64,000 bases of DNA, taken from positions 620,001 through 684,000 of the forward strand of contig JAGYIL010000001.1 of the NCBI GenBank assembly GCA_018402545.1. Reading direction: 5' to 3'. Both the position numbers and the translations under genes were made by a program. The notes under the pieces were generated by a model. It searched no databases. It was not told the origin of the DNA and was given only the letters and a program-made list of their open reading frames with translations. Below, piece by piece: positions 1 through 10,553 of the stretch. The DNA comes from Saccharospirillum sp. (GTDB lineage Bacteria; Pseudomonadota; Gammaproteobacteria; Pseudomonadales; Natronospirillaceae). How positions within the stretch are numbered: position 1 is the stretch's first letter; each line of letters begins with the position of its first letter.

Positions 1-1817
1 CCAACCGAGGTTTTACTGGCACGCCCCTCCCACTGAGCCACATACGCTGCCAGTTCAGAGCGTTCGTCCGACCCCGGGCTCTCATCATTCTCAAGCACAG
101 CCAGCAACAGTCGCTGCCAGCGTTGCAGGAAGAGCGCACGGTCATCCAGTGCAATGTCCAGAAAATCCTGCTCGGTGAACTGTTCCCTCGCATATAGACC
201 TTTCTCGATTTGTTGCTGGCGTGCGCCCAGGGCGTAATCACTGCGACCAACCAGATCCAGCAACTCATCGGACACAATGCGGGCATTGGCGGTCCAGATT
301 CTGCCTTCTTCCGGGTTCACAATTTGCGGGAACTCAGACGGGCTTAAATAGCCGTTCCAGCCCAGCTCGCCCGACGACCAGTCGGCGGGTTCAGTCGGTG
401 AGATGCCCGCCTCGGTGAACCCGAAGCGGCGTGGCAGACGGCCCATGATGGTCCAGGCCTGGTTGCCGCGAACGTCAACCACATTCAGGTTTTGCCCGGG
501 AACCCCCGAGGTGGCCGCGACAGTCAGTGCATCGTACACCGTATCGGCGGTTTCCATCCGCGTCAGATCAAGGTTGGCGCCTTCCGGGTCATGGGCCACC
601 CAGCGCATGGCCAGCATATTACCGAAGTGATCGGTACCGATCACCGGCCCCCAGCGCGTTGACTTAACCGCCACGGTTACAGATTCACCGCCTTTTACCT
701 GAACGACCTCGTTGTCGACGGTAAAAGGCTGCCAGCCATCCGGCGTCAGATACTCCGACTCTTCTGCGTTGGTTTGCAGAATAATGGTGTCGTGAAAATC
801 GCCATTGGAATTGGTGAAACCCCAGGCAACATGCTCGTTGGAACCCACAACCATCGCTGGCGCTCCGGGCAAGGTCGCCCCGGTAATGCGGCGGTCTGCC
901 CCCGCGACGGTCCAGCTGGCCCGGTACCAGATATTGGGTACGCTGAGGCCCAGGTGCATGTCGTCAGCCACCATGCCCGCCCCATAGCCGGTTAGCTCAC
1001 CGGATACAGACCAGTTATTGGAACCAAGCTCTACAGTGTCCTGGTATTGCCAGGGCGACATATCATCCAGTTCGGCCAACTCCTGCGGAGCCTGTAACTC
1101 AGCCAGCGGTTGCTCCGGGAAAAACGGCGACCACTGATAGGCCTCGCCATGCACCGGCGAATCCCACTCGCCGCCGGCCGGAGTCAGGAACTCAAACCAA
1201 TCGGTCGGCAACAAATCTTCCATCACCGCCAGAGAGCGCTCGCGCTCATTCCATTGCGGCTGAAGATCCAGGTACATGCTGTACAGCGCGAGCATACTGT
1301 CGGCTGGTTGCCACTCGCGCGGCTGGGTTTGCAGCAAGCGATATTCAAACGGCGGGCTATCGAGCGCTGCGAGTCCAGCGTTAACACCGGCGGTATAGGC
1401 GTTCAAGCGCAATAACTCCGGACGCTTCAAAGCAGCAACGGCCCGTTCGCCCCGTTTACGAAACTGATGGACACGAATGCTCTGGTCGTAGCTCAGTGCC
1501 GCTTCACCAACCAGTTCAGAGAGTTCGCCGGCTGAATTGCGGCGCAACAGATCCATCTGGAAAAACCGTTCCTGGGCATGCAGCACCCCCAGTGCATAGG
1601 CGCTATCGGGGCGGTTCTGGGCATAAATCGTCGGAATGCCCTGGGCATCGCGTTCAATGCGCACCTCGGCATTCAACCCGGGCATCGGGTGAGACCCCTC
1701 AAGCGGCGCCAGGCTGCCATTCAATTGCCACCAAAGCCAGGCAACACCGCCGGCCACCAGGACCAACAGAAGTAATAGGGTCCTAAAAATCCATCGAATA
1801 GGGCGCGATACGGCCAT
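1..1817 (-). CDS. Penicillin acylase family protein (S45), 3' end outside window
   Basis: N-terminal nucleophile hydrolase of the penicillin amidase family, which cleaves amide bonds of small acylated substrates (penicillins, N-acyl-homoserine lactones or other N-acyl compounds); the true substrate cannot be read here. The reading frame is open from an ATG at 1817 to the window edge, about 605 codons. Residues 8-27 form a hydrophobic signal or anchor segment, so the enzyme should act in the periplasm. The self-processing site is visible as Gly-Ser-Asn-Asn-Trp with Ser266 as the predicted nucleophile that becomes the beta-chain N terminus; the alpha part holds a family-typical Gln-Glu-Arg-Phe-Phe-Gln-Met-Asp stretch near residues 83-90. 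The gene is divergent from parC, with a hairpin repeat between them. The C-terminal part lies beyond position 1. Confidence 0.9.
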   Translation of the reverse strand, partial: MAVSRPIRWIFRTLLLLLVLVAGGVAWLWWQLNGSLAPLEGSHPMPGLNAEVRIERDAQGIPTIYAQNRPDSAYALGVLHAQERFFQMDLLRRNSAGELSELVGEAALSYDQSIRVHQFRKRGERAVAALKRPELLRLNAYTAGVNAGLAALDSPPFEYRLLQTQPREWQPADSMLALYSMYLDLQPQWNERERSLAVMEDLLPTDWFEFLTPAGGEWDSPVHGEAYQWSPFFPEQPLAELQAPQELAELDDMSPWQYQDTVELGSNNWSVSGELTGYGAGMVADDMHLGLSVPNIWYRASWTVAGADRRITGATLPGAPAMVVGSNEHVAWGFTNSNGDFHDTIILQTNAEESEYLTPDGWQPFTVDNEVVQVKGGESVTVAVKSTRWGPVIGTDHFGNMLAMRWVAHDPEGANLDLTRMETADTVYDALTVAATSGVPGQNLNVVDVRGNQAWTIMGRLPRRFGFTEAGISPTEPADWSSGELGWNGYLSPSEFPQIVNPEEGRIWTANARIVSDELLDLVGRSDYALGARQQQIEKGLYAREQFTEQDFLDIALDDRALFLQRWQRLLLAVLENDESPGSDERSELAAYVAQWEGRASKTSV

Positions 1818-1832
1818 GCCTGTTTCCTTTTA

Positions 1833-2258
1833 TGAAAACGTTCAGTGTTATTTTTGTGGTCAGGCTTGGCACAAAGCCAAGTGACAGTCGCCGGGTCTAG
1901 CTGTCCGGGGGAGTCCGCATCAGGGATGATGCGGCCTAGGCCCGAGACGTCGGACCGCCATGGACAGGTTCATGCCGACCCCGGACAGCTAGACCCGGTG
2001 GCTGGCACGGCTCTTTGGCACTGTCGACAGAATAACCCGGCCTTTGATTTAGTTTGCCACAGAAACATGAGACCCCAAAGGCTCCGGTATCAGGTTATGC
2101 CGGTCAGTTGACAGCTCTGGGGTTTGATGGCGAACCCATGCCTGATTGTCATAAGCGGTTGAAATTGCGACACTTGCGCCAGAACTGACACCGGTCTGAT
2201 CCTACTGATCCCGGGGTGCCTCCCAGAACCGCGTACCCTGCTAAGGCGAACCCATCGA
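1833..2258. other. Intergenic region between acylase gene and parC
   Basis: This 440-bp divergent spacer carries hairpin element R1 and a small separate hairpin at about 1865-1880 (CTTGGC/GCCAAG). It must hold promoters for both flanking genes, but I see no convincing -35/-10 pair. No gene is supported here. Confidence 0.5.
1886..2005 (+). repeat. Long hairpin repeat R1 (copy-specific stem, conserved core)
   Basis: Perfect 20-bp inverted repeat: 1891-1910 pairs with 1979-1998. The enclosed core carries the elements shared by the five copies: AGTCCGCA, an inner hairpin (here GCATCA/TGATGC), CTAGGC, CCATGGA and GCCGACCCC. The outer stem sequence is unlike that of the other copies, yet fully self-complementary. 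There is no U-tract, so it is not a typical Rho-independent terminator. It lies between divergent genes. Confidence 0.85.
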
Positions 2259-4499
2259 ATGACTGAACAATCCGGCGAATACATCGAGCACCTGTCGCTC
2301 AGCCAGTTTAGCGAAAAGGCGTATCTGGATTATTCCATGTACGTCATCCTGGACCGGGCCTTGCCTCACCTGGGCGATGGCCTCAAGCCCGTACAGCGTC
2401 GCATCATCTATGCGATGAGTGAGCTGGGGCTGAAAAGCACCTCCAAATACAAGAAATCCGCCCGTACAGTGGGTGACGTGCTGGGTAAATACCACCCGCA
2501 CGGTGACAGCGCCTGTTATGAAGCCATGGTGCTGATGGCGCAATCGTTCTCCTACCGGTACCCGCTGGTCGATGGTCAGGGCAACTGGGGTGCGCCGGAC
2601 GACCCGAAATCCTTCGCCGCCATGCGCTATACCGAATCGAGACTGCATGCCCATGCCGGCCTGCTGCTCGACGAACTCGGTCAGGGTACCGTCGACTGGG
2701 TGCCCAACTTCGATGGCACCATGGAAGAGCCCTCAGTGTTGCCGGCACGCTTGCCGCACATCCTGCTCAATGGCACCACCGGTATTGCTGTTGGTATGGC
2801 AACGGATATACCGCCGCACAACATCCGCGAAGTCGCCGCTGCGTGCATTCACATGCTCGACGCCCCGGATGCCTCGCTGGCTGATGTGATGATGCACATC
2901 AAGGGGCCCGATTTCCCGACCGGCGGTGAACTGATCACCCCAACGGCCGACCTGCAAAAAATCTACGAAACCGGCCGGGGCACGGTAAAGGTTCGGGCCC
3001 GGTATGGCACTGAAGGTGGTGATATCGTCATCACCGAGCTGCCTTATCAGGTCTCCGGATCCAAAATACTGGAGCAGATCGCTCACCAGATGCAGGTCAA
3101 GAAACTGCCCATGGTGGTCGACCTGCGCGATGAATCCGACCACGAAAACCCCACGCGCCTGGTGATTGAACCGCGCAGTAACCGGGTCGATGTCGATGCC
3201 GTCATGAACCACCTGTTCGCGACGACGGATCTCGAGAAAACCATCCGCATCAACCTGAACATGATCGGTACCGATGGCCGGCCCCAGGTTAAATCCCTGA
3301 CGCATATTCTCACTGAATGGCTGACCTTCAGAACCACAACGGTTCGCCGTCGCCTGCAACACCGGCTCGATAAAGTCATCGCCAGGCTGCACATCCTCGA
3401 TGGCTTGCTGATCGCCTATCTGAACATTGATGAGGTCATCCACATCATTCGCACCGAAGACGAGCCCAAGCAAGTACTGATGAGCCGCTTCAAGTTGAGT
3501 GACGTTCAGGCTGAAGCCATTCTCGAATTGAAATTGCGGCAACTGGCCAAGCTGGAAGAGTTCAAGATTCGCGGTGAGCAGGATGAACTGGCCGCCGAAC
3601 GCGACAAGATCGAAAAAACCCTGGGCTCGGCAACGCGCATGCGCACCCTGATCAAGAAAGAGATCATGGCCGATGCCGATACCTTCGGCGATGACCGTCG
3701 CACACAACGGGTCCAGCGCGAAGAAGCCCAGGCGTTCAGCGAGACCGAAGTATTGCCTTCTGAACCGGTGACCGTCGTGCTGTCTCAAAAAGGCTGGATC
3801 CGGGCGGCCAAAGGGCATGACATCGATGGTGTGAACCTCAGCTACAAGGCGGGCGATGCGTTCGCCTTCAGCGCACCGGGCAAGAGCAATCAGCCCACCG
3901 TCTTGCTCGACTCGACCGGCCGGTCCTACACCCTGGCAACACATGCCTTGCCGTCCGCGCGCGGGCAGGGTGAACCCATTTCCGGTCGTGTCAGTCCGCC
4001 GCCGGGTGCAGAAATGCGCGGTTTGCTGATCGACGAACCGAACCAGCAATACCTGCTGGCGTCCGATGCCGGTTACGGGTTTATTGGCCGCTTTGAAGAC
4101 ATGGTCAGCAAGAACAAGGCGGGCAAGGCGGTATTGAGCCTGCCAAAAAACGCCCGGGTACTGGCCCCGGCCGTCGTGCATCAGCGGGAAACCGACTACC
4201 TGGCGGCCGTCAGCAACGAAGGGCGTCTGCTGGTGTTCCCGGTGCGCGATCTGCCGGAGCTGGCCAAAGGAAAGGGCAACAAGATTATCAACATTCCTGC
4301 CGCCCGGGCGGCTGAACATGAAGAATTCATGATTGGCGCTGTGGTACTGGGCAGCGACAACACCCTGGTCATCCACTCCGGCAAGCGCAAGCTGAAGCTC
4401 AAGGGCGCAGACCTTGAGCACTATCTGGGTGAGCGTGGGCGGCGGGGCAACAAGCTGCCTCGCGGATTCCAGAGTGTCGCCAGCATCGAGGTTGAATAG
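2259..4499 (+). CDS. parC: DNA topoisomerase IV subunit A
   Basis: Breakage-reunion subunit of topoisomerase IV, which with ParE decatenates daughter chromosomes. The 746 residues match ParC length. The catalytic tyrosine is Tyr124 in Ala-Met-Arg-Tyr-Thr-Glu, preceded by Arg123. The quinolone-determining region reads [12 protein letters not shown], with Ser84 and Glu88 at the positions of E. coli Ser80 and Glu84, the residues found in quinolone-sensitive enzymes. The C-terminal half forms the shorter, degenerate beta-pinwheel of ParC rather than the GyrA type. The start follows a CTAAGGCGAA Shine-Dalgarno-like stretch. parE is not adjacent, so the subunits are probably expressed from separate loci. 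Confidence 0.97.
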   Translation: MTEQSGEYIEHLSLSQFSEKAYLDYSMYVILDRALPHLGDGLKPVQRRIIYAMSELGLKSTSKYKKSARTVGDVLGKYHPHGDSACYEAMVLMAQSFSYRYPLVDGQGNWGAPDDPKSFAAMRYTESRLHAHAGLLLDELGQGTVDWVPNFDGTMEEPSVLPARLPHILLNGTTGIAVGMATDIPPHNIREVAAACIHMLDAPDASLADVMMHIKGPDFPTGGELITPTADLQKIYETGRGTVKVRARYGTEGGDIVITELPYQVSGSKILEQIAHQMQVKKLPMVVDLRDESDHENPTRLVIEPRSNRVDVDAVMNHLFATTDLEKTIRINLNMIGTDGRPQVKSLTHILTEWLTFRTTTVRRRLQHRLDKVIARLHILDGLLIAYLNIDEVIHIIRTEDEPKQVLMSRFKLSDVQAEAILELKLRQLAKLEEFKIRGEQDELAAERDKIEKTLGSATRMRTLIKKEIMADADTFGDDRRTQRVQREEAQAFSETEVLPSEPVTVVLSQKGWIRAAKGHDIDGVNLSYKAGDAFAFSAPGKSNQPTVLLDSTGRSYTLATHALPSARGQGEPISGRVSPPPGAEMRGLLIDEPNQQYLLASDAGYGFIGRFEDMVSKNKAGKAVLSLPKNARVLAPAVVHQRETDYLAAVSNEGRLLVFPVRDLPELAKGKGNKIINIPAARAAEHEEFMIGAVVLGSDNTLVIHSGKRKLKLKGADLEHYLGERGRRGNKLPRGFQSVASIEVE

Positions 4500-4567
4500 A
4501 GTGGCTGTGCGTGTCGCTTGGTGTATTTTCGTCTAGTCTTCAACACACGATATTCGGAGGCACGCGC

Positions 4568-4840
4568 ATGACCATAGACACTCAAATTGCCAATTATTAT
4601 GAAAAGCTGGTGATCGATGACTTGAAAGGCCGGTTGGAAGCCGATGGCAAATCGGAGAACGAACTGGCCGACATCGCCTGTGTGGCATTGAATCAGCTAC
4701 CGGCGCGCTATTACCGGTTTTCAGTGGACATGGCGTTCTATCTGTCGGTGCAGGAGCAGCACGCGATGGAAACCGAGGTCGAGAAGGCCGTGACACACGC
4801 ACTGGCCTTTGTATCCGGGCATCACCGCGATGACGAATAA
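4568..4840 (+). CDS. ComFB-like small protein
   Basis: A 90-residue acidic protein resembling the late-competence ComFB family: conserved Asn-Tyr-Glu-Lys-Leu-Val near residues 9-14, a central [11 protein letters not shown]-x-Arg-Tyr segment and a helical C terminus. Family members are small cytosolic proteins of unclear function; some cyanobacterial ones bind cyclic dinucleotides. I chose the ATG at 4568 because a GGAGG sits 7 bases upstream; an in-frame start at 4511 would add 19 unconserved residues and lacks such a site. Its end overlaps the start of glgP by 11 bases, which suggests translational coupling and a possible link to glycogen use, though this is inference. Confidence 0.75.
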   Translation: MTIDTQIANYYEKLVIDDLKGRLEADGKSENELADIACVALNQLPARYYRFSVDMAFYLSVQEQHAMETEVEKAVTHALAFVSGHHRDDE

Positions 4841-7304
4841 ACCCAGCTCATCCCCGTTTACCGTTGAGTCCATGCAGGCCAGCATTGTTCATCACCTGCA
4901 TGTTACCCAGGGTACCTACGAAGAGAAAGCCAGCCCGCAAAGCTGGTGGAAAGCCACCGCGGGCGCCGTTAACGAAGCCGTGATGGCAGGCCTGACCGAT
5001 ACCCAGCGCACCCACTCCACCAAAGACACCCGGGCGGTAAATTACCTGTCCATGGAATTTCTGATGGGGCGGTTGCTGTCCAACAATCTGAATAACCTTC
5101 AGCTGTATGACATCGCCGACCAGGCACTGGCCAATCTGGGTCAGAAACTGTCGGATATTCTGGAAGAAGAGCCGGATATGGCGTTGGGCAATGGGGGCCT
5201 GGGCCGGCTGGCAGCCTGTTTTCTGGATTCACTCGCCACCTTGAATTACCCGGCTGTTGGCTATGGCATTCACTATGAGCACGGGTTGTTTGAGCAAAGT
5301 TTCAGTCAGGGCCGCCAAGTTGAGCGGCCGGATGACTGGCGTGAATACGGCAACCCCTGGGAAGTGTGCCGGCCGGAATCGGTTCAGGAAATCAAGCTCT
5401 ATGGTTTCGTGGAAACAGTGAGCGAAGGCGGGCGGGCCTACAAAGTCTGGCGACCGGCACGGACGGTCAAAGCCGTACCCTGGGACATTCCCATCGTCGG
5501 CTATAACGGAGCCAATGTGAACATTCTCCGGCTCTGGGAGAGCCGGGCAACTGACTATTTTGACTGGGATGTGTTCAACGCGGGCGGCTATGTGGATGCT
5601 CAGATAGAACAGGCCCAGGCAGAAACCATTTCCAAGGTGTTGTACCCCAACGACGAAACCGACGCCGGCAAGGAATTGCGGCTGATCCAGCAGTATTTTT
5701 TCAGCGCCGCGTCGCTGGCTGACATCATTCGCCGATACCAGCGAGCCCACGGTGACGACTGGTCTCAGTTCGCTGAGCGGGTGGCCGTGCAATTGAATGA
5801 TACCCACCCGGCGGTGGCTATTCCCGAACTGATGCGCGTGCTTATGGATGAAAAACGGCTGGGGTGGGATGCCGCCTGGGCCATCTGTCACCCGGTGTTC
5901 TCCTACACCAACCATACCCTCTTGCCGGAAGCACTGGAGACCTGGAGCCTGCCGCTGTTTGCCAAGGTGTTGCCGCGGCATCTGGAAATCATTTTTGAAA
6001 TCAACCACCGCTTCCTGAGTCAGGAAGTCGAGCGCCAGTGGCCGGGTGATGATGGCATGAAAGCCCGGTTGTCGATTATTGAAGAAGGGCATCAGCGTAG
6101 GGTGCGCATGGCGCACCTGTCGGTGGTGGGTTCACATACCGTCAACGGTGTCGCCGAGGTGCACTCGAATCTGGTGAAGTCCGACCTGTTTCCCGAATTC
6201 GATCAGCTCTGGCCCGATAAATTCACCAATGTGACCAACGGAGTAACGCCCCGGCGCTGGTTGAAGGCCTGCAACCCCCGGTTATCAGCCCTGATCGACC
6301 AACACATCGAGGCCGACTGGCCACGGCATCTGAGCAAACTTGAGCAACTGACGGCGCTGGCCGACGATGATCGTTTTCAAACCGAATTCATGGCGATCAA
6401 GCACCAGAACAAGGTCGATCTGGCGGCAGAGGTCAAGCAGTTAACCGGCATCGATATTGATCCGCACGCCCTCTTTGATGTGCAGATAAAGCGCCTGCAT
6501 GAGTACAAGCGACAGCATTTGAACCTGTTGCACATCCTGACGTTGTACCGTCGACTCCTTGAAGACCCGAATGCGATAACGGTACCGCGCGTGTTTTTGT
6601 TTGGGGCCAAGGCAGCACCGGCCTATGCATTGGCCAAAGACATTATTTATGGCATTAATTGCGCGGCGGAACGCATCAACAACGACGATCGCATTCAGGG
6701 CAAATTAAAGGTAGTGATGTTGCCCAACTACCGGGTCAGCCTGGCCGAGAAGATCATACCGGCCGCTGACCTGTCGGAGCAGATTTCAACCGCGGGCAAG
6801 GAAGCTTCCGGCACCGGCAATATGAAGCTGGCGCTGAACGGTGCCCTGACCATTGGTACGATGGATGGAGCGAACATCGAGATTGCCGAAGAGGCCGGGC
6901 GAGACAATATTTTTATTTTTGGGCTGTCGGTAGAGGAGGTTCGTCAACTCGACGAACGGGGTTATAACCCCTTTGACTGGTACCAGCAGGACGATGAGCT
7001 CAGGGCCGTGCTCGACTGGCTGGATAACGGCTATTTAACCCCGAATGACCCCGGCGCCCTGTCGTCCATCAAGCACAGCCTGTTGAAAGGCGGTGACCCC
7101 TACAAGGTACTGGCGGACTATCGCAGTTACTGCGACGCCCAGCAGCAGGTTGAGGCGCGTTATCAGAATACGAAAGCCTGGGCACGCAGCGCCATTATTA
7201 ACACCGCGACCATGGGCAAGTTCAACTCAGACCGCTCGATTGAAGATTACGTGCAGCGTATCTGGCACCTGAAGGCACACCCGCGCAGCCAGAGTTCTGG
7301 CTGA
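4830..7304 (+). CDS. glgP: Glycogen/maltodextrin phosphorylase
   Basis: PLP-dependent alpha-glucan phosphorylase (GT35) that releases glucose-1-phosphate from glycogen or maltodextrins in the cytosol. At 824 residues it has the usual family length. The pyridoxal phosphate lysine is Lys666 in Gly-Thr-Gly-Asn-Met-Lys, followed by the family signature [13 protein letters not shown]. The N-terminal Asn-Tyr-Leu-Ser-Met-Glu-Phe-Leu and Gly-Asn-Gly-Gly-Leu-Gly-Arg-Leu blocks are intact. The ATG at 4830 is preferred over an in-frame TTG at 4809 because translation would couple with the preceding small gene. No other glg genes are nearby. It is convergent with the orphan sugar-binding protein, only 12 bp away. 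Confidence 0.96.
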   Translation: MTNKPSSSPFTVESMQASIVHHLHVTQGTYEEKASPQSWWKATAGAVNEAVMAGLTDTQRTHSTKDTRAVNYLSMEFLMGRLLSNNLNNLQLYDIADQALANLGQKLSDILEEEPDMALGNGGLGRLAACFLDSLATLNYPAVGYGIHYEHGLFEQSFSQGRQVERPDDWREYGNPWEVCRPESVQEIKLYGFVETVSEGGRAYKVWRPARTVKAVPWDIPIVGYNGANVNILRLWESRATDYFDWDVFNAGGYVDAQIEQAQAETISKVLYPNDETDAGKELRLIQQYFFSAASLADIIRRYQRAHGDDWSQFAERVAVQLNDTHPAVAIPELMRVLMDEKRLGWDAAWAICHPVFSYTNHTLLPEALETWSLPLFAKVLPRHLEIIFEINHRFLSQEVERQWPGDDGMKARLSIIEEGHQRRVRMAHLSVVGSHTVNGVAEVHSNLVKSDLFPEFDQLWPDKFTNVTNGVTPRRWLKACNPRLSALIDQHIEADWPRHLSKLEQLTALADDDRFQTEFMAIKHQNKVDLAAEVKQLTGIDIDPHALFDVQIKRLHEYKRQHLNLLHILTLYRRLLEDPNAITVPRVFLFGAKAAPAYALAKDIIYGINCAAERINNDDRIQGKLKVVMLPNYRVSLAEKIIPAADLSEQISTAGKEASGTGNMKLALNGALTIGTMDGANIEIAEEAGRDNIFIFGLSVEEVRQLDERGYNPFDWYQQDDELRAVLDWLDNGYLTPNDPGALSSIKHSLLKGGDPYKVLADYRSYCDAQQQVEARYQNTKAWARSAIINTATMGKFNSDRSIEDYVQRIWHLKAHPRSQSSG

Positions 7305-7316
7305 ACGGGTGTTGGT

Positions 7317-8585
7317 TTACTTGATGACGTACTGGCCATAGCGAATGGCCTTGGCCAGTTCGCGTGACGAGTCCGACGGTGAAATCGGGTTTACCGTCAG
7401 TTCGCCTATCTTCTCGTAAAAATAACCCTGAACGGTACCGGTGGTTGCCATGCCATGGGCAATGCTGGGCAGCAGGGAGTCATTGGCCGCCGCCGCAATG
7501 AATTCGTTCATCGATACCCGCGCACAGTCGTCGAAGGCGCTCATGCTCATGTCGGTGCGAGGAGGGATCGAGCCTTTGTTTTGATTGAAGGTGCGTTGGA
7601 ATGAATCGTCCATGATGTTACGCACCAGGTCATTCTGAGCCGACTGGTCGGCCTGGGTAGCCCCGCGCAGATCGAAAATGGCAAAACTGTCGATATTGAA
7701 CAGAAACTGATTCTGGGTGCCGGGCACCGGCGCGCAGACGTAATCGGTGTTGGCGACCTTGCCTTCTGCCGAGAACTCACCCTTGGCCCAGTCGCCCATA
7801 AACTGAAAGGCCGCCTCATCGTTAATGATCAGGCTGGTGGCCTGATTCCAGTCGCTAAGATCGTCCGACAGCGGCATGTGCTCGAGCAGCCGGTAGTAGC
7901 GATCGAACACCGCATCCATTGTGTCGCTGCGCATGGCCCGAAAATCATGGTCGACCAGCGCCGCCTGGTAAAATTCCGGACCACCAACGGACAAGGCAAC
8001 AGACTCAAACAGGGTGGCATGCTGCCAGTCCTGATGACCCTGGGCGATGACCCGATAGCCTGCCCCGGCGATCAGTTCGGCCGCCCGGTCAAATTCGGCC
8101 CAGGTGGTTGGAACCGCAACGCCCACTGAATCGAGAATGCGTTTGTTGGCCCACAGCCAGTTGGTGCGGTGCACGTTCACCGGTACCGCAACGTAGTCGC
8201 CATTGTATTGCATGGCAGCCGCGACCACCGGTGGCAGACGCTGATCCCACTGTTGCTCGTCCGCCAGATCGTTGATGTTGCTCAGAAAGCCCAGTCGGGC
8301 CCAGCGTTGAATATCCAGCCCCTTGATCTGGGCAGCCGTGGGTGGATTACCGCGCAGCACGCGATCCTGCAAGGTAGCCATGGCATTACCACCGCCACCG
8401 CCCTGCACAACGAAATCATCCCAGGTGTGGCCGTCTTCCTGCATCGCCTGCTGAAGAACCTGAACAGAACGGGCTTCGCCGCCGCTGGTCCAATAATGCA
8501 ATACTTCAACGGAACCTGCCTGAGATAAGCCAGGCAGCAGGCATAGCATGGCGCTGAACGCCATCGTGCGTTTGGATAGGGTCAT
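7317..8585 (-). CDS. Orphan carbohydrate ABC transporter substrate-binding protein
   Basis: Periplasmic solute-binding protein of the extracellular family 1 type, close to the glucose/mannose binders. A signal peptide covers residues 1-23 (Leu-Ser-Gln-Ala before Gly24). The mature protein opens with [15 protein letters not shown], nearly identical to the paralogue at 13943, and similarity continues along the whole 422 residues, for example the Met-Gly-Asp-Trp-Ala-Lys-Gly-Glu and Pro-Val-Asn-Val-His-Arg blocks. It has no permease or ATPase beside it, so it may feed the importer at 15487-18369. The ATG at 8585 is chosen because it begins the signal peptide and has GGAG upstream; an upstream extension to 8666 adds nonsense sequence. 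Confidence 0.9.
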   Translation of the reverse strand: MTLSKRTMAFSAMLCLLPGLSQAGSVEVLHYWTSGGEARSVQVLQQAMQEDGHTWDDFVVQGGGGGNAMATLQDRVLRGNPPTAAQIKGLDIQRWARLGFLSNINDLADEQQWDQRLPPVVAAAMQYNGDYVAVPVNVHRTNWLWANKRILDSVGVAVPTTWAEFDRAAELIAGAGYRVIAQGHQDWQHATLFESVALSVGGPEFYQAALVDHDFRAMRSDTMDAVFDRYYRLLEHMPLSDDLSDWNQATSLIINDEAAFQFMGDWAKGEFSAEGKVANTDYVCAPVPGTQNQFLFNIDSFAIFDLRGATQADQSAQNDLVRNIMDDSFQRTFNQNKGSIPPRTDMSMSAFDDCARVSMNEFIAAAANDSLLPSIAHGMATTGTVQGYFYEKIGELTVNPISPSDSSRELAKAIRYGQYVIK

Positions 8586-8663
8586 TGCGTACTCCAGCGT
8601 GTTCTGTATTTTTATCGTTGTTGGCGCTCTCGGCTGAGTCAGGATACCTCGACAGGAGCTAGA

Positions 8664-8679
8664 CATAACGTAACAAACC
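8664..8679 (-). promoter_or_regulatory. Motif shared with the gts upstream region
   Basis: Read on the minus strand this is GGTTTGTTACGTTATG, about 80 bases upstream of the orphan binding-protein gene. A close match, GGTTTTGTTACGCTAGG, lies upstream of gtsA at 13688. The pair suggests a common regulator or promoter part; the factor is unknown. Confidence 0.4.
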
Positions 8680-8780
8680 GTATCAAAGGGTTCGTGGCAG
8701 TAGATAGGATGTCGATCACAAACGCGCTTGCCAGCGATTATTTGTTACACTTTGAGCCTCATTTAACGGCGAAGAGATTC

Positions 8781-9728
8781 ATGTCCCAGATTCTGCGTAT
8801 TGCAACCCGAAAGAGCCCCCTGGCCCTGTGGCAAGCGGAGTACGTCCGTTCTGCACTGACTCAGCTGCACCCGGAACTTCAGGTTGAGCTGGTCCAAATG
8901 GCCACCAAAGGTGACAAGATGCTGGATGTTCCGCTGGCCAAGGTGGGCGGAAAAGGCTTGTTCATTAAAGAGCTGGAAGTTGCCATTGCCGACGGTGATG
9001 CCGACATCGCGGTGCATTCAATGAAGGATGTGCCCATGGAGATGCCCGAGGGCTTTGAACTGGCTGTGATCTGCGAGCGTGAAGACCCAACGGACGCCTT
9101 TGTCTCCAACCAGTATGCTCACGTAAACGAGTTGCCGGAAGCGGCCATCGTCGGCACCTCCTCATTGCGCCGGCAGGCGCAATTGCTGGCTGCACGGCAG
9201 GATCTGCAGATTCGCTTCCTGCGCGGCAACGTTGGTACCCGCCTGGGCAAACTGGATGCCGGTGAATACGATGCCATCATTCTGGCGTCGGCAGGGTTGC
9301 GCCGGTTAAAGCTGGAAGATCGCATTCGCCACACCCTGGATACCAATCTGTGCTTGCCTGCCGTCGGGCAGGGTGCTGTCGGCATCGAGATCCGGGCGGG
9401 TGATGAAGCGACCCGCGCTCTGCTGGCTCCCCTGATGCACCCGCACACCCAAATCCGGGTGACCGCCGAACGCGCCATGAACCGTCGCCTGGAGGGCGGC
9501 TGTCAGGTACCCATCGCCGGGTTTTCCGTATTGGAAGGCGATACCCTGAGCATGGAGGCCCGGGTGGGCGAGGTAAATGGCGAGCGCTTGTTGAAAGCCC
9601 GGGGCAAGGTTTTACTGGAGGGCACAGCGACCGAGCAACTTGCGCAGGCCTCGGCACTGGGGCTCGACCTGGCCGAGCAGCTGCTGGACCAGGGGGCCGG
9701 TGCCATTCTGGCCAAACTGTCTGACTGA
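8781..9728 (+). CDS. hemC: Porphobilinogen deaminase (hydroxymethylbilane synthase)
   Basis: Condenses four porphobilinogen molecules into hydroxymethylbilane in haem, sirohaem and cobalamin synthesis. The 315-residue protein starts [17 protein letters not shown], the typical N terminus. The dipyrromethane cofactor is attached through Cys241 in Glu-Gly-Gly-Cys-Gln-Val-Pro. Catalytic Asp and the arginine-rich Ser-Ser-Leu-Arg-Arg block are present. An in-frame start at 8694 would add 29 unconserved residues, so ATG 8781 is used. The stop overlaps the hemD start by one base, making this the first gene of a hemCDXY operon. Confidence 0.96.
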   Translation: MSQILRIATRKSPLALWQAEYVRSALTQLHPELQVELVQMATKGDKMLDVPLAKVGGKGLFIKELEVAIADGDADIAVHSMKDVPMEMPEGFELAVICEREDPTDAFVSNQYAHVNELPEAAIVGTSSLRRQAQLLAARQDLQIRFLRGNVGTRLGKLDAGEYDAIILASAGLRRLKLEDRIRHTLDTNLCLPAVGQGAVGIEIRAGDEATRALLAPLMHPHTQIRVTAERAMNRRLEGGCQVPIAGFSVLEGDTLSMEARVGEVNGERLLKARGKVLLEGTATEQLAQASALGLDLAEQLLDQGAGAILAKLSD

Positions 9729-10495
9729 TGCGCCTGTTGCTGGCCAAGGCCAGGTCTGACTGGGCTCGATGGCAGTCACAGCTGGCGCCCTATGCCGACT
9801 TGATGCTACACGACCCCTGGCGACTGACATTGCACCCGGAAACGCCGGAGCAGCGGTCGCTGTGGCTCAATCTCGATGAATATCAGGGGGTTATTTGTGT
9901 CAGCCCCACGGCAGCCAGCCAACTGACGGCTGCGCTTGATCATTATTGGCCGCAACCCCCACTCGGCGTTAACTGGTTGTGCAACGGCCCGGCCACGGCC
10001 AGGGTGCTGAGCCAGGGCGGGCTGGTGCCGCAATTCCCGGCGTCCGGCCACACAGCAGAAGAGGTGCTTGCTTTGCCCTCAACCCAGTCGGTTGCCCAGA
10101 GCAAGTGGCTTGTGGTGAAGGGGTCTGGCGGGCGTGATCTCTATCCGCAAGTACTGCGGGAGCGGGGCGCAGAAGTGCGGTCGATTGATGTGTATCACCG
10201 TGCATTGGACCCGGCGGTGCTGGAGGACATGGCCCGGCTGAGTGGCCAGGCAGATGCTGTTCTGGTCAGCTCTCAGCTGTTGGGCGATGCCTTGTGGGAC
10301 AGCCGGAACAGCAGCTGGCGCAGCTGGCAGGGCACCTGGTTACTGACTTCCCCGCGTTTGATGGCCTGGGCGCGGGAGCGGGGTATTGCACACTGCTTGC
10401 TGGCACCTGGCGCTTCGCCGGAGGCGGTTGCGCAATGTCTTTCCGGACGGGACGTGACGGCACGGCCCGGTTCACCTTACACTGATACCCAATAA
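9728..10495 (+). CDS. hemD: Uroporphyrinogen-III synthase
   Basis: Cyclises hydroxymethylbilane to uroporphyrinogen III with inversion of ring D. This family is poorly conserved, but position right after hemC, the 255-residue length, and the two-lobe pattern including Gly-Pro-Ala-Thr-Ala-Arg-Val-Leu and Val-Val-Lys-Gly-Ser-Gly-Gly-Arg-Asp-Leu support the call. The start codon shares one base with the hemC stop (TGATG), so translation is likely coupled. The C terminus carries the usual Pro-x-Leu-Met-Ala-Trp-Ala-Arg region. Call rests on context plus weak family motifs. Confidence 0.9.
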   Translation: MRLLLAKARSDWARWQSQLAPYADLMLHDPWRLTLHPETPEQRSLWLNLDEYQGVICVSPTAASQLTAALDHYWPQPPLGVNWLCNGPATARVLSQGGLVPQFPASGHTAEEVLALPSTQSVAQSKWLVVKGSGGRDLYPQVLRERGAEVRSIDVYHRALDPAVLEDMARLSGQADAVLVSSQLLGDALWDSRNSSWRSWQGTWLLTSPRLMAWARERGIAHCLLAPGASPEAVAQCLSGRDVTARPGSPYTDTQ

Positions 10496-10553
10496 TGGAA
10501 CCCGGAGCGCGGGCCTTGCCCGCCGCCCTGTGACAGCAAAGGCCGCACTGCCC

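Noticed and set aside
1833-1844. TGAAAACGTTCA as a LacI-type operator, with a partial second copy at 18493
   Set aside because: Symmetry covers only six central bases, no LacI-family gene is in the window, and two copies are too few to judge.
2733-4421. 562-codon open frame antisense to parC
   Set aside because: It lies wholly opposite a certain gene, shows no recognisable domain, and such frames are common opposite G+C-rich genes because of third-position bias.
8728-8751. hemC promoter made of TTGCCA and TACACT
   Set aside because: The spacer is only 12 bases, too short for a sigma-70 promoter.
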